A stretch of DNA of 64,000 nt from an uncultured Muribaculaceae bacterium (GCA_910587425.1 CAJUKU010000009.1:1-64000), one strand, 5' to 3'. Counted from the stretch's first letter, positions 33,708-41,926 are shown. Program-made: numbers and translations. The notes: generated from the letters alone by a model not told the origin.

Positions 33708-35612
33708 ATGGGAAAAATTATTGGTATCGACCTGGGAACAACCAATTCCTGCGTCGCCGTTCTTGAGGGTAACGACCCTGTGGTAATTCCGAACAGTGAA
33801 GGACGCAACACCACTCCTTCAATCGTGGCATTCGTTGACGGCGGTGAGCGTAAGGTGGGTGACCCCGCCAAGCGTCAGGCTATCACGAACCCTAAACGTA
33901 CGATCAACTCCATCAAGCGCTTCATGGGCGAAAATTGCCAGCAGGTGCAGGATGAGATAAAGCGCGTGCCCTACCAGGTGGTATGCGGCGCCAACAATAC
34001 ACCGCGTGTCGACATCGACGGCCGCGACTACACTCCGCAGGAGATCTCGGCTATGATCCTCCAGAAGATGAAGAAGACCGCCGAGGATTATCTCGGACAG
34101 GCAGTCACCGAGGCTGTGATCACCGTACCGGCATACTTCAACGACTCTCAGCGTCAGGCTACAAAGGAAGCCGGCGAGATCGCGGGTCTGACCGTGAAAC
34201 GTATCGTGAACGAGCCTACCGCAGCTGCGCTCGCCTACGGTCTTGACAAGACCAACAAGGATCAGAAGATCGCTGTGTTCGACCTCGGTGGCGGCACATT
34301 CGATATCTCTATCCTTGAGCTTGGCGACGGCGTGTTTGAGGTTAAGGCAACCAACGGCGACACACACCTTGGCGGTGATGACTTCGACCATGTGATCATC
34401 GACTGGCTCGCCGATGAGTTCCAGAAGGAGGAGGGCGTGGATCTGCGTCAGGATCCTATGGCACTCCAGCGTCTTAAGGAGGCTGCCGAGAAAGCTAAGA
34501 TCGAGCTTTCGAGCACAACCTCGACCGAGATCAACCTGCCGTACATCATGCCTGTCAACGGTATTCCGAAGCACCTCGTAAAGACTCTCACCCGCGCGAA
34601 GTTCGAGCAGCTCGCCGACAAGCTGATCCAGGCTACCATCAAGCCTTGCGAACAGGCTCTTAAAGATGCCGGCATGACTCCTAAGGATATCGATGAGGTG
34701 ATCCTCGTGGGCGGTTCGACACGTATTCCCGCCATCCAGCAGGTTGTCGAGAAGTTCTTCGGCAAGGCTCCCTCAAAGGGCGTTAACCCCGACGAGGTTG
34801 TGGCTGTCGGCGCAGCGATCCAGGGCGGTGTACTCTCAGGCGATGTGAAGGATGTGCTTCTGCTTGATGTCGTGCCTCTGTCAGTTGGTATCGAGACTCT
34901 CGGCGGCGTGATGACCAAGCTGATCGAAGCCAACACCACAATCCCGACCCGCAAGAGCGAGACATTCTCTACGGCTGCCGATAACCAGCCTTCGGTTGAG
35001 ATCCACGTGCTCCAGGGCGAGCGCCCGATGGCGAAGGATGACAAGACCCTCGGCAAGTTCCACCTCGACGGCATCGCACCAGCACCCCGTGGTATCCCGC
35101 AGATCGAGGTTACTTTCGAGATCGACGCCAACGGTATCCTGAATGTATCCGCCAAGGATAAGGCTACCGGCAAGGAGCAGAGCATCCGCATCGAGGCTTC
35201 ATCGGGTCTTACCGACGCTGAGATCCAGCGCATGAAGGATGAGGCAGCAGCCAATGCCGCCGCCGATGCTCAGGAGAAGGAGCGTGCCGACAAGATCAAC
35301 CAGGCTGACAGCCTGATCTTCCAGACCGAGAAGCAGCTCAGCGAGCTCGGCGACAAGATTCCTGCCGACGTGAAGGCTCCCATCGAGACCGCCCTCGCCA
35401 AGTTGAAAGAGGCTCACAAGGCTCAGGATATACCCGGCATCGACGCCGCCATCAAGGATGTGGAGAACGCATTCGGCGCCGCCCAGCAGGCTATCCACAA
35501 TGCCCAGGCTCAGCAGGGTCCCGCAGCCGGTGCAGGTCAGCAGCCGAACCCCGGCGCACAGCCCGGCAACGGTGACAACGTGACCGACGTCGACTTCGAG
35601 GAAGTGAAGTAA
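33708..35612 (+). CDS. dnaK: Molecular chaperone DnaK (Hsp70)
   Basis: 634 residues, full length. N-terminal ATPase signatures are GIDLGTTNSCVAV (5-17), FDLGGGTFDISIL (about 195) and ILVGGSTRIPAIQ (about 335). The substrate-binding domain follows (LLDVVPLSVGIETLGGVMT), then a helical lid and a Gly/Gln/Pro-rich tail ending in DVDFEEVK. It refolds proteins with DnaJ and GrpE, neither of which is in the window. Monocistronic, with a clear terminator downstream. Confidence 0.98.
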   Translation: MGKIIGIDLGTTNSCVAVLEGNDPVVIPNSEGRNTTPSIVAFVDGGERKVGDPAKRQAITNPKRTINSIKRFMGENCQQVQDEIKRVPYQVVCGANNTPRVDIDGRDYTPQEISAMILQKMKKTAEDYLGQAVTEAVITVPAYFNDSQRQATKEAGEIAGLTVKRIVNEPTAAALAYGLDKTNKDQKIAVFDLGGGTFDISILELGDGVFEVKATNGDTHLGGDDFDHVIIDWLADEFQKEEGVDLRQDPMALQRLKEAAEKAKIELSSTTSTEINLPYIMPVNGIPKHLVKTLTRAKFEQLADKLIQATIKPCEQALKDAGMTPKDIDEVILVGGSTRIPAIQQVVEKFFGKAPSKGVNPDEVVAVGAAIQGGVLSGDVKDVLLLDVVPLSVGIETLGGVMTKLIEANTTIPTRKSETFSTAADNQPSVEIHVLQGERPMAKDDKTLGKFHLDGIAPAPRGIPQIEVTFEIDANGILNVSAKDKATGKEQSIRIEASSGLTDAEIQRMKDEAAANAAADAQEKERADKINQADSLIFQTEKQLSELGDKIPADVKAPIETALAKLKEAHKAQDIPGIDAAIKDVENAFGAAQQAIHNAQAQQGPAAGAGQQPNPGAQPGNGDNVTDVDFEEVK

Positions 35613-35636
35613 AGACTGATATAGACTAACATACAA

Positions 35637-35676
35637 ATGGAGTGCGACCGGATCCGGCTGCACTCCATTTTATTTT
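35637..35676 (+). terminator. Intrinsic terminator of dnaK
   Basis: Stem ATGGAGTGC/GCACTCCAT, with the loop containing a small CCGGATCCGG palindrome, followed by TTTATTTTAT. It begins 24 nt after the stop codon. Confidence 0.85.
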
Positions 35677-35719
35677 ATAGCACGGCTTTATTTTGCCGCA
35701 CTTATGATGAATTTATTAT

Positions 35720-35727
35720 TATCTTTG
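35720..35727 (+). promoter_or_regulatory. -7 promoter box of antitoxin-like gene
   Basis: TATCTTTG, 24 bp before the ATG at 35752, with TTTG at 35692-35695 as a possible but widely spaced -33 element. Confidence 0.5.
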
Positions 35728-35751
35728 CAAAAACTATAAAACAGAAGAAAC

Positions 35752-35964
35752 ATGAACGCGACAATATCAATGGATGGACTTTGGGCTATCGTAGACTCCC
35801 TGTCCATAAAAAACAAGCAGTGGCTTGCCGAGAAATTGCGTGTGTCATTGTCAGAGAAAGCCGCATCAAAAGAGGATGAGATCCTAGCCGGAATAGCACG
35901 TTCGGTTAAAGAAGCCAAGACAGGACAAACCCTTCCTTTAGAATCAATATGGGAGCGACTATAG
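35752..35964 (+). CDS. Small antitoxin-like protein (orphan)
   Basis: 70 residues, predicted mostly helical. The segment WAIVDSLSIKNKQWLAEKLR resembles the N-terminal helices of small RelB-type antitoxins common in Bacteroidales, and the C-terminus (AKTGQTLPLESIWERL) resembles their toxin-binding tail. No RelE-like toxin follows: the next 66 bases carry only a new promoter. It is the first gene of an AT-richer island after dnaK. Confidence 0.55.
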   Translation: MNATISMDGLWAIVDSLSIKNKQWLAEKLRVSLSEKAASKEDEILAGIARSVKEAKTGQTLPLESIWERL

Positions 35965-35997
35965 TCTTTGACTACAATCTGAGCTGAATATTTTGTG

Positions 35998-36005
35998 TAA
36001 CTTTG
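35998..36005 (+). promoter_or_regulatory. -7 promoter box of zeta-kinase pair
   Basis: TAACTTTG, 25 bp before ATG 36031; gives the small protein and kinase genes their own transcript. Confidence 0.6.
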
Positions 36006-36030
36006 GTGCTGAACAGAAAAAGACACGACC

Positions 36031-36246
36031 ATGTCAGAAACAGAAATGAACAGCTATCGACTGACGTCGATGGAGGAGCCTGGCGATGAACGCCTGGCGC
36101 AGATCATGCGTGAGGTAGCAGAGGAAGCCCGCGAAAGCAATCGCAAGGCTGCCGAACGTGTCGCCGCCGGAATCGAGGCTGCAACATGTGAAGCTCGCGC
36201 AAGAGTCGAAGAAACGTTAAACAGACTCCGCAATAATGGCAAGTGA
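36031..36246 (+). CDS. Small charged helical protein, candidate antitoxin partner of zeta-like kinase
   Basis: 71 residues, rich in Glu, Arg and Ala, predicted to form one long helix (REVAEEARESNRKAAERVAA). No known family is evident and it does not resemble epsilon antitoxin. Its last 11 bases overlap the start of the zeta-like kinase gene, a layout typical of toxin-antitoxin operons in which the antitoxin is first. That role is inference. Confidence 0.6.
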   Translation: MSETEMNSYRLTSMEEPGDERLAQIMREVAEEARESNRKAAERVAAGIEAATCEARARVEETLNRLRNNGK

Positions 36247-36844
36247 ACACAGCCCTGTATTGATAGTCATCGCCGGACCGAACGGGTCGGGCAAAACCTC
36301 CGTGACTACTAAAATTCTACACCACGAATGGCTTGAGGATTCGGAATATATCAACCCGGACAATGTAGCACGTGATATGTTTGGTGACTGGAATGATCAG
36401 GATTCAGTGCTAAAAGCTGCCAACTATTGCAATGAATGGAGAGAAAGATGTCTCAAAGATCGTCAGAGCCATATATTTGAGACTGTAATGTCGGCAAACG
36501 ATAAAGTCGATTACATTCTTAGAGCAAAGCAAGCCGGTTTCTTCATACGTCTGTTTTTTGTATCAACCGAATCTCCCACAATTAATGCAAAGCGTGTTGC
36601 AAACCGAGTGCTGAATGGTGGTCACGATGTCCCAATCCCTAAAATCATATCCCGATACGACAAATCCATAGCAAACTGTATCGCATTAGCTCCATACGTC
36701 AACAGGCTCTATGTCTATGACAATTCAATCGAAGATTGCGAAGCCCGACTTTTATTCCGTTTTTGCGATGGAGAACTTGCAAAGCGTTATCTGACCGAAC
36801 TACCCGGATGGGCTGAATCCATCCTACAAGAGGCAATAAAGTGA
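36236..36844 (+). CDS. Zeta-toxin-like P-loop kinase
   Basis: 202 residues. Walker A IAGPNGSGKTS lies at about 12-22, followed by INPDNVARDMFG as in zeta-toxin and related kinases, then SHIFETVMS (catalytic-region strand) and RVANRVLNGGHDVP, a basic lid segment. Zeta toxins phosphorylate UDP-N-acetylglucosamine and block wall synthesis. Related small kinases of this group have other or unknown targets. The gene overlaps the preceding 71-residue protein gene by 11 bp and has low GC compared with flanking genes, suggesting acquisition. Confidence 0.8.
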   Translation: MASEHSPVLIVIAGPNGSGKTSVTTKILHHEWLEDSEYINPDNVARDMFGDWNDQDSVLKAANYCNEWRERCLKDRQSHIFETVMSANDKVDYILRAKQAGFFIRLFFVSTESPTINAKRVANRVLNGGHDVPIPKIISRYDKSIANCIALAPYVNRLYVYDNSIEDCEARLLFRFCDGELAKRYLTELPGWAESILQEAIK

Positions 36845-36884
36845 CCTATACCTATGTATTTACAATTCCAAGCCGCTGAGAGAC

Positions 36885-37103
36885 ATGGATGAAAAAACAC
36901 TGAGTTTTGTTACATACTGCATAAGTCAACTATCCGGCTTACTTAAGATTCCGCAGAGCGATGTTTACCGCCGTCTGAAGCGGTCAGGCATCCTGGATGA
37001 GTATATAATCCCGTCGTACGACGTGCTCCACACTTTCAGTTCACGTTACCTCATGGAGGACCTTACCGACTTAATGAAAGAGAAAGGAGAGCTACCGGCA
37101 TGA
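36885..37103 (+). CDS. DUF3791 family protein
   Basis: 72 residues. The pattern FVTYCISQLSGLLKIPQSDVYRRLKRSG, then YIIPSYDVLHTFS and YLMEDLTDLMKEKG (shown here in parts), matches DUF3791. Members often sit beside a DUF3990 gene in Bacteroidales and Firmicutes, an arrangement thought to be toxin-antitoxin-like. Here the next gene is only a 49-codon frame, started by a 4-base ATGA overlap. Confidence 0.8.
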   Translation: MDEKTLSFVTYCISQLSGLLKIPQSDVYRRLKRSGILDEYIIPSYDVLHTFSSRYLMEDLTDLMKEKGELPA

Positions 37104-37249
37104 TCTTATACCGCGATTATGAGTCGGAGACATCTGATCTGATTGAAGAGGGTGTAGCAGACCTGTATTGCCGCAGCGACAAGTATCTTGCCATATTAGT
37201 GTGGGAAGAATACAAGGAGTTGGGTAAAACCTCGGTGAATGTAAACTGA
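37100..37249 (+). CDS. 49-residue peptide coupled to DUF3791 gene
   Basis: A short frame of 49 codons starting MILYRDYESETSD and ending TSVNVN. Its ATG overlaps the TGA of the DUF3791 gene (ATGA), a strong sign of translational coupling. It contains many acidic residues and a hydrophobic centre (KYLAILVWEEYKELG). It is not a recognisable DUF3990. It may be a genuine small protein or the remnant of a longer partner. A tandem imperfect repeat with TAGGGATTAAA occurs downstream at about 37284-37316. Confidence 0.45.
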   Translation: MILYRDYESETSDLIEEGVADLYCRSDKYLAILVWEEYKELGKTSVNVN

Positions 37250-37334
37250 AGGGAGGGCTAAGGATCTTACCGGGAGAGAGACACACGTAGGGATTAAAAC
37301 ACATAGGGATTAAATACACATTGTGATTACGGGT

Positions 37335-38183
37335 ATGGAGGTTACGGCTCTGATTCTTTTTGTAACTCTGACTGCGCTATTGTTCCGCATATTGGTAAAG
37401 TGCCAATTAAATCAGATGGTGAAGCATGAAAGCGACAACAGACTGTTGATTGTTGGACTGTTGTTCTTTCTGACGATTTTTCTACTATTGTGTTATTTGC
37501 CAGCCGCATTACAGATCTGCTCTCTGACGTATCTCGCAATCTCTGCATCCGCATCCCTGCTCATCGCCTTCATCTCGTATAGGAAAACAAGCAAAACCGG
37601 TGTGCCAAAGCTAACAAGACTTTATAGCGTTGTTTTACCGCTGGCTCTATCTTCAATACTTAATATCGGTGTGATATTTTTCTGCAGATGGTTGTTTCCG
37701 GATGTCACAACAATACAGAATCATAACGGCATTTATGAATTCACATCACAACACACATGGTGTCTTGACGGACGCGTGAAGCCAACAGGTTCGTATGTCG
37801 CGAATGAAACGAGCGACACACTTTACAGGGTTGTGGTGAGTTATGCCTATTTAGGAGAGGAGGTTTGCAATCATTACAACATACCCGACACCATCAACCC
37901 GCATTCAATATCCAGGATACCGTGCCCTCCGAACTACGTTGTCAGAGAGATACTTCCAATAATGCTTCCGTCACACGGACGTTTTGGAAGAGTCAGAACG
38001 CGCCTGAGCTACATAGCGACCAAACCGCAACTCGATGCATTTGTGACAGGAAACTTCCAGAATTTAGGGATCAAGGAGAATGTACGCGTCCATTCATTTG
38101 ACCTCAAAACCAACCCCATAATATGGGAAGACCCGGAAAGGATCAGGGTAGTGGAACAAACCATCGACAAATTCAGCCGTTGA
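37335..38183 (+). CDS. Four-helix membrane protein of unknown function
   Basis: 282 residues from ATG 37335; a GTG four codons upstream is the alternative start. There are four predicted membrane segments in the first about 125 residues, beginning TALILFVTLTALLFRIL, and then a soluble region of about 155 residues without recognisable motifs. I do not recognise a family. It is the last gene of the AT-richer island and reads in the same direction as the kinase and DUF3791 genes. Could be an effector or an unrelated cargo gene. Confidence 0.65.
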   Translation: MEVTALILFVTLTALLFRILVKCQLNQMVKHESDNRLLIVGLLFFLTIFLLLCYLPAALQICSLTYLAISASASLLIAFISYRKTSKTGVPKLTRLYSVVLPLALSSILNIGVIFFCRWLFPDVTTIQNHNGIYEFTSQHTWCLDGRVKPTGSYVANETSDTLYRVVVSYAYLGEEVCNHYNIPDTINPHSISRIPCPPNYVVREILPIMLPSHGRFGRVRTRLSYIATKPQLDAFVTGNFQNLGIKENVRVHSFDLKTNPIIWEDPERIRVVEQTIDKFSR

Positions 38184-38255
38184 TGACGGCATGACCAACA
38201 GCCCCTATGGGTAGTGGCATAAGGGAGATATAGGAGAGGATGAATATTATCCGGA

Positions 38256-38744
38256 TCAGGGGGTGGGGCGGGAGCCGGTGATGCGGATTGTTGCTGAGGG
38301 GGATGCTGGCGATGGTGCGAGCTGGGTGATGAGCTCGGCGATGCTCATGATCGGTATGGGGTGACGCCCGAGGGCTGACCCTTCGGTGCGGAGGGCGACC
38401 ATGCCGCGGAGCGCTCCGAGAGCTATGCCCATCATCATGGCGAGCGCCTGAGGGTCGATGAGCATCTGCCCGTCGTGTATGTCGGCGATGGTGTCGAGCT
38501 CCGGGATATGGAAGTTGACTTCAATCACATAGTCGAGCAGTGGGCGCATGACCTGTGCGCGCAGGAATGTGTAGTGCGCGCCGATCTGGAGGCGGAGTTT
38601 GCCCTCGGGTGTACGCACGAAGTCGACGGAGATCTCTATGTCGACGGGCGATCCGTCGTAAAGCATGAGTTCCCAGCGGTGAACCTCGGAGAGGCGGCGC
38701 ACTTCGCGCACGCTGCTGATCTGTATGTCAATCGGTGTTTCCAT
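38256..38744 (-). CDS. Conserved protein, possibly SecB-like
   Basis: 162 residues, soluble, beta-rich in its first 100 residues (WELMLYDGSPVDIEISVDF). It then has a helix with MGIALGALRGMVALRTEG and the stretch PIPIMSIAELI. The pattern of a helix containing GxxRG followed by a Pro-rich IPIMSI segment resembles SecB-like chaperones of Bacteroidetes, but this is pattern memory rather than proof. It lies 36 bp downstream of gldD and is probably in the gldE-gldD operon. Confidence 0.55.
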   Translation of the reverse strand: METPIDIQISSVREVRRLSEVHRWELMLYDGSPVDIEISVDFVRTPEGKLRLQIGAHYTFLRAQVMRPLLDYVIEVNFHIPELDTIADIHDGQMLIDPQALAMMMGIALGALRGMVALRTEGSALGRHPIPIMSIAELITQLAPSPASPSATIRITGSRPTP

Positions 38745-38780
38745 GATATGTCTTATCGGGGTGTTTCAAGTGTTCATTTG

Positions 38781-39386
38781 TCAGAGCCGGTCGAGGAGCC
38801 GGAGCATGTCGGTCTGCAGGGCGTCGATCACCGGACGGAGCGAGTCGGGTTGCTGACCGGGTGTGGCGAGGAAGAGTGTCGCCGCTATTATGTCGGTGCT
38901 GTCGGCGGCATCGGGCGCGGCGACGGCAAGCAGCTGCAGCGGAGAGGGGCAATCGGGACGCGCACGGAGCAGAGTCACCCCGAAGCGTCCGGAGGGGGAC
39001 GCCGCCTGCGATGCTTTCGCCTCGGCATCGCCGAGATTGACCTCCATGCGTTGACGCCGCAGCGCGAGGAGCGAGTCGGTGGCACCGTCAGCGCAACGTA
39101 TTGCGGTGACGTGAAGCGTGGCACCGTAGCGCGGGTAGAGCGCCGAGAGGTGCGTCACACCGCGTGCCGGGGAGGATTGACGCAGCGTCGTCGAGGAGTT
39201 GACCATGAGGGGGAGAGTTCCGGCGATGACCGTGTCGTACTGCTGCGGGTAGAGATTGATCCGCTGGTATGCCACCGGACGCGGAACCGGCGCGGGGCGC
39301 CGCTCACCACAAGCGCACAGCATGTGGAGGAGAGTAAAGAGAGGGAGGAGGGAGAGGATAAGGAGTATGGGGCGGGAGTGGCGCAT
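38781..39386 (-). CDS. gldD: GldD-like lipoprotein
   Basis: 201 residues. The signal peptide ends in the lipobox-like LCAC near residue 23-26. The segment after the Cys (RPAPVPRPVAYQRINLYPQQY) matches the PKPRGYxRIxxPxxxY signature of GldD. In gliding Flavobacteria GldD acts with GldE in motility and type IX secretion. In non-gliding gut Bacteroidales it is probably part of envelope or type IX secretion maintenance. Its ATG shares one base with the gldE stop codon, confirming the gldE-gldD pair. Confidence 0.78.
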   Translation of the reverse strand: MRHSRPILLILSLLPLFTLLHMLCACGERRPAPVPRPVAYQRINLYPQQYDTVIAGTLPLMVNSSTTLRQSSPARGVTHLSALYPRYGATLHVTAIRCADGATDSLLALRRQRMEVNLGDAEAKASQAASPSGRFGVTLLRARPDCPSPLQLLAVAAPDAADSTDIIAATLFLATPGQQPDSLRPVIDALQTDMLRLLDRL

Positions 39387-40750
39387 CAGGATTCGGCGGG
39401 TGCTGAGGGTTGCTGGTTCTCATGCATCACCTTTACGCGCACGCTGGCGATGCGGTGACCGTTGATATCGAGAATGAGGAACCGGCAGCGACCGTAGACG
39501 AGCGGTTCCTTCTCCTTCGGGAAGTCGCCCTTTATGGCGAGGAGCATACCGGCAAGCGTCTCGGAATCGGCGGCGACATCCTCGTAGTCAGCCTCATCGA
39601 GTCCGGTGACGCGGAAGAAGTCGCCAAGCAGCGTCTTGCCTTCGAAAATGAAGGTATCGTCGGGGAGACGGCGGTAGGTTTTCTCATCCTCGTCGTACTC
39701 GTCGTTGATATCGCCGACGATTTCCTCGAGCACATCCTCCATCGTGACAAGTCCCTGTGTTCCGCCAAACTCGTCGATGACGATGGCGAGGTGGATGCGG
39801 CGGCGGCGGAAGTCTTCGAGCAGATCGTCGATCATTCGTGATTCGGGCACGAAGTATGGCTCGCGGAGCAGCTTGTGCCAGTCGAAATCGGGCTGCGCCT
39901 TGCCGATGTACGGGAGCAGATCGCGGGAGTAGAGAACCCCCTTGATGTTGTCTTCCGAGCCGTCGGTGGTGACGGGGAGGCGGGAGTAGCCGCTGTCGAT
40001 TACGACTGTCATCACCTCGTCGAAAGTCATGGCTGTATCGACAAAAGTCATGTCGACACGCGGGGTCATCACCTCCGATGCCGTGGTATCGCCGAAACGG
40101 AGAATCCCTTCGAGCATCTCCTTGTCGTCGCCCGCCTTGACATCGGTGATCTCAAGAGCCTGCGAGAGTTCCTCGGGGGTGACATCGTGCTCCTTCTTGG
40201 TGACCACGCGGTTGACTATCGATGTGCTGCGGACGAGCAGCGATGATATCGGGCTGAATATCTTCATGAGAGCCTGCACACCGCCTACGGAGAAGCGCAC
40301 CCAGCGCATGTTGTTGGAGTTGGCGACGAGTTTCGGCAGGATCTCTCCGAAAAGCAGGATCAGGAATGTGAGGAGGACAGTCTGGAGCACAAAACTGAGC
40401 ACCGGGGTAAGCCCTGCGAAGATGGGGCCGAGCGCGTAGTTACAGAGCACGACAATGGTCACATTCACCAGATTGTTGGCTATGAGAATTGTGGCGAGCA
40501 GCTTCTCAGGCTGCCTGACAAGCGCCACGGCGCGACTTCCGGAGCGTTCTTCCTCAAGCTCCTCACACTGCTCAGCGGTGAGGGAGAAGTAGGCGATTTC
40601 GCTGCCGGAGACGAATCCGGAAATCATTAGCGCCAGCAGGGCGCATGCGAGTGCGATGATCTGACCGAAGCCAAACTGTGCCGGAAGTGAAAGGGTCACG
40701 GCTCCCCAGATGGCGGCAAAAGCGTCCGCCGGTAGAGGGACAAGGTCCAA
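39386..40750 (-). CDS. gldE: GldE, CNNM/CBS-domain membrane protein
   Basis: 454 residues. Three to four membrane segments form an N-terminal DUF21/CNNM domain (about 25-200; FVSGSEIAYFS), followed by paired CBS domains (about 215-345; VMTPRVDMTFVD, then FGGTQGLVTMEDVLEEIVGD) and a CorC_HlyC domain (about 365-440). Start: the frame has no ATG before residue 43, and TTG 40750 gives the MDL-type N-terminus usual for GldE, so an uncommon TTG start is annotated. Transcribed with gldD; promoter box at 40821-40828. Confidence 0.9.
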   Translation of the reverse strand: MDLVPLPADAFAAIWGAVTLSLPAQFGFGQIIALACALLALMISGFVSGSEIAYFSLTAEQCEELEEERSGSRAVALVRQPEKLLATILIANNLVNVTIVVLCNYALGPIFAGLTPVLSFVLQTVLLTFLILLFGEILPKLVANSNNMRWVRFSVGGVQALMKIFSPISSLLVRSTSIVNRVVTKKEHDVTPEELSQALEITDVKAGDDKEMLEGILRFGDTTASEVMTPRVDMTFVDTAMTFDEVMTVVIDSGYSRLPVTTDGSEDNIKGVLYSRDLLPYIGKAQPDFDWHKLLREPYFVPESRMIDDLLEDFRRRRIHLAIVIDEFGGTQGLVTMEDVLEEIVGDINDEYDEDEKTYRRLPDDTFIFEGKTLLGDFFRVTGLDEADYEDVAADSETLAGMLLAIKGDFPKEKEPLVYGRCRFLILDINGHRIASVRVKVMHENQQPSAPAES

Positions 40751-40820
40751 GACTGTGAATATTCGTTAGACAAAACGGACAGCCGGGAACGGTAGACCGA
40801 TTCCTGCGTACGTCCGGCGA

Positions 40821-40828
40821 CAAAGTTA
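40821..40828 (-). promoter_or_regulatory. -7 promoter box of gldE operon
   Basis: TAACTTTG on the minus strand, 70 bp before the TTG start. Confidence 0.5.
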
Positions 40829-40904
40829 GTAAATTTTATGCATACCGCCACAAAAACAGCGCGGTAGTTTAGCGATAGCGGATAGAAATGGAGAGGATAA
40901 AACA

Positions 40905-40935
40905 GCGGTGTGTCAAGATTCGCTTGACACACCGC
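40905..40935 (-). terminator. Stem-loop terminator downstream of phosphodiesterase gene
   Basis: A perfect 13-bp stem GCGGTGTGTCAAG/CTTGACACACCGC with a 5-nt loop, followed on the minus strand by TGTTTTAT. It lies about 35 nt past the stop codon at 40970. The stem core is shared with the hairpin at 2248-2286. Confidence 0.75.
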
Positions 40936-40969
40936 CGATGATCTACCGCCTGACGGCAAAGTATAATGC

Positions 40970-41926
40970 CTAATCAAAAATCGAGACAGGGATCTCGCCT
41001 GTCCAGGATAACGGCTGGTCCACTCCATAGAGATGGAGTATGACGGATGCAGTGTTGACCGTGTTGTTTGGCTCGGTCATCTCAAAATTCCGCCGTATAC
41101 CCGGTCCGGCAATACCCCATGGAACAATCATCTCTTCAGTCGACATTCCGCCATGACCGTAGTTGATACCTCCGTGGTCGGTGATAAACATTATGTGGGC
41201 ATCGTCATAGAGCCCTTCGGCTTTCATCTGCTCAATGAATTTGCCGATGTTGACATCCGCCTCCTCGATGGATGCTATATATTCGGGCGACATCCATGTG
41301 TGTTTGTGCCCTGCATGGTCAGTGTGCACGGAATAGAGGAACACGGTGCATGGCTCGCTGCGATGCTCCTTCATGAACTGCATCGCTTTGGCATAGTTGT
41401 TGAGATATTCGTCGTTCTCCTCGAAACTGACCTCATCGAGATACCTGCGGTTGTACGGGTTGATCAGTTCCGCCCAGTTGTAATAGAATGCAGTCTTCAT
41501 TCCAGGAACGTTATCTTTCAGCACCTTGAACAGGGTGGGATAGTACCCTTCGTCGTCCGTCACGAGCGCCGGGAGGGTATGTTTGTCAAGAAGCCAGTCG
41601 TTGCGGTCCACGCCGTGAATCTCCGGTCCGGAGCCGCTGAGGTGGCTCATCCAGTTGGGCTGTGTGTTGGAGGGCATCACCACTCGTGTGGTTTTCGACA
41701 GCGCTCCCCCGGCAAGCAACCTATCGAGATTGGGAGTGTTCGCCTTCTCGAATCCAGCCACACAGATGCCATCAAGCGCAATCATGAGCACGCGCTTGGC
41801 TTTTACTGCATGTTTCTTCTTTCCGCCAACGCGCGGCGATGCGATAAGTCGGTCAGGCAGGATTGAGGCAGCGGCGATAGTAGCCAGAGAAGCCGCTCCC
41901 CTTTTGAGAAATGAACGTCGATCCAT
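40970..41926 (-). CDS. Tat-exported alkaline phosphatase/nucleotide pyrophosphatase-like protein
   Basis: 318 residues. The N-terminus carries a twin-arginine signal (RRSFLKRGAAS), implying folded export. The rest has the alkaline-phosphatase-superfamily metal sites: ALDG near residue 50, a nucleophile region VMPSNTQPNWMSHL (about 82-95, Thr as likely nucleophile), HTDHAGH (about 200) and ITDHGG (about 248). It should cleave phosphoester, phosphodiester or phosphoglycan substrates; the exact substrate is unknown. It lies beside an AraC regulator and opposite a set of glycoside hydrolases, suggesting a role in glycan breakdown. Confidence 0.85.
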   Translation of the reverse strand: MDRRSFLKRGAASLATIAAASILPDRLIASPRVGGKKKHAVKAKRVLMIALDGICVAGFEKANTPNLDRLLAGGALSKTTRVVMPSNTQPNWMSHLSGSGPEIHGVDRNDWLLDKHTLPALVTDDEGYYPTLFKVLKDNVPGMKTAFYYNWAELINPYNRRYLDEVSFEENDEYLNNYAKAMQFMKEHRSEPCTVFLYSVHTDHAGHKHTWMSPEYIASIEEADVNIGKFIEQMKAEGLYDDAHIMFITDHGGINYGHGGMSTEEMIVPWGIAGPGIRRNFEMTEPNNTVNTASVILHLYGVDQPLSWTGEIPVSIFD

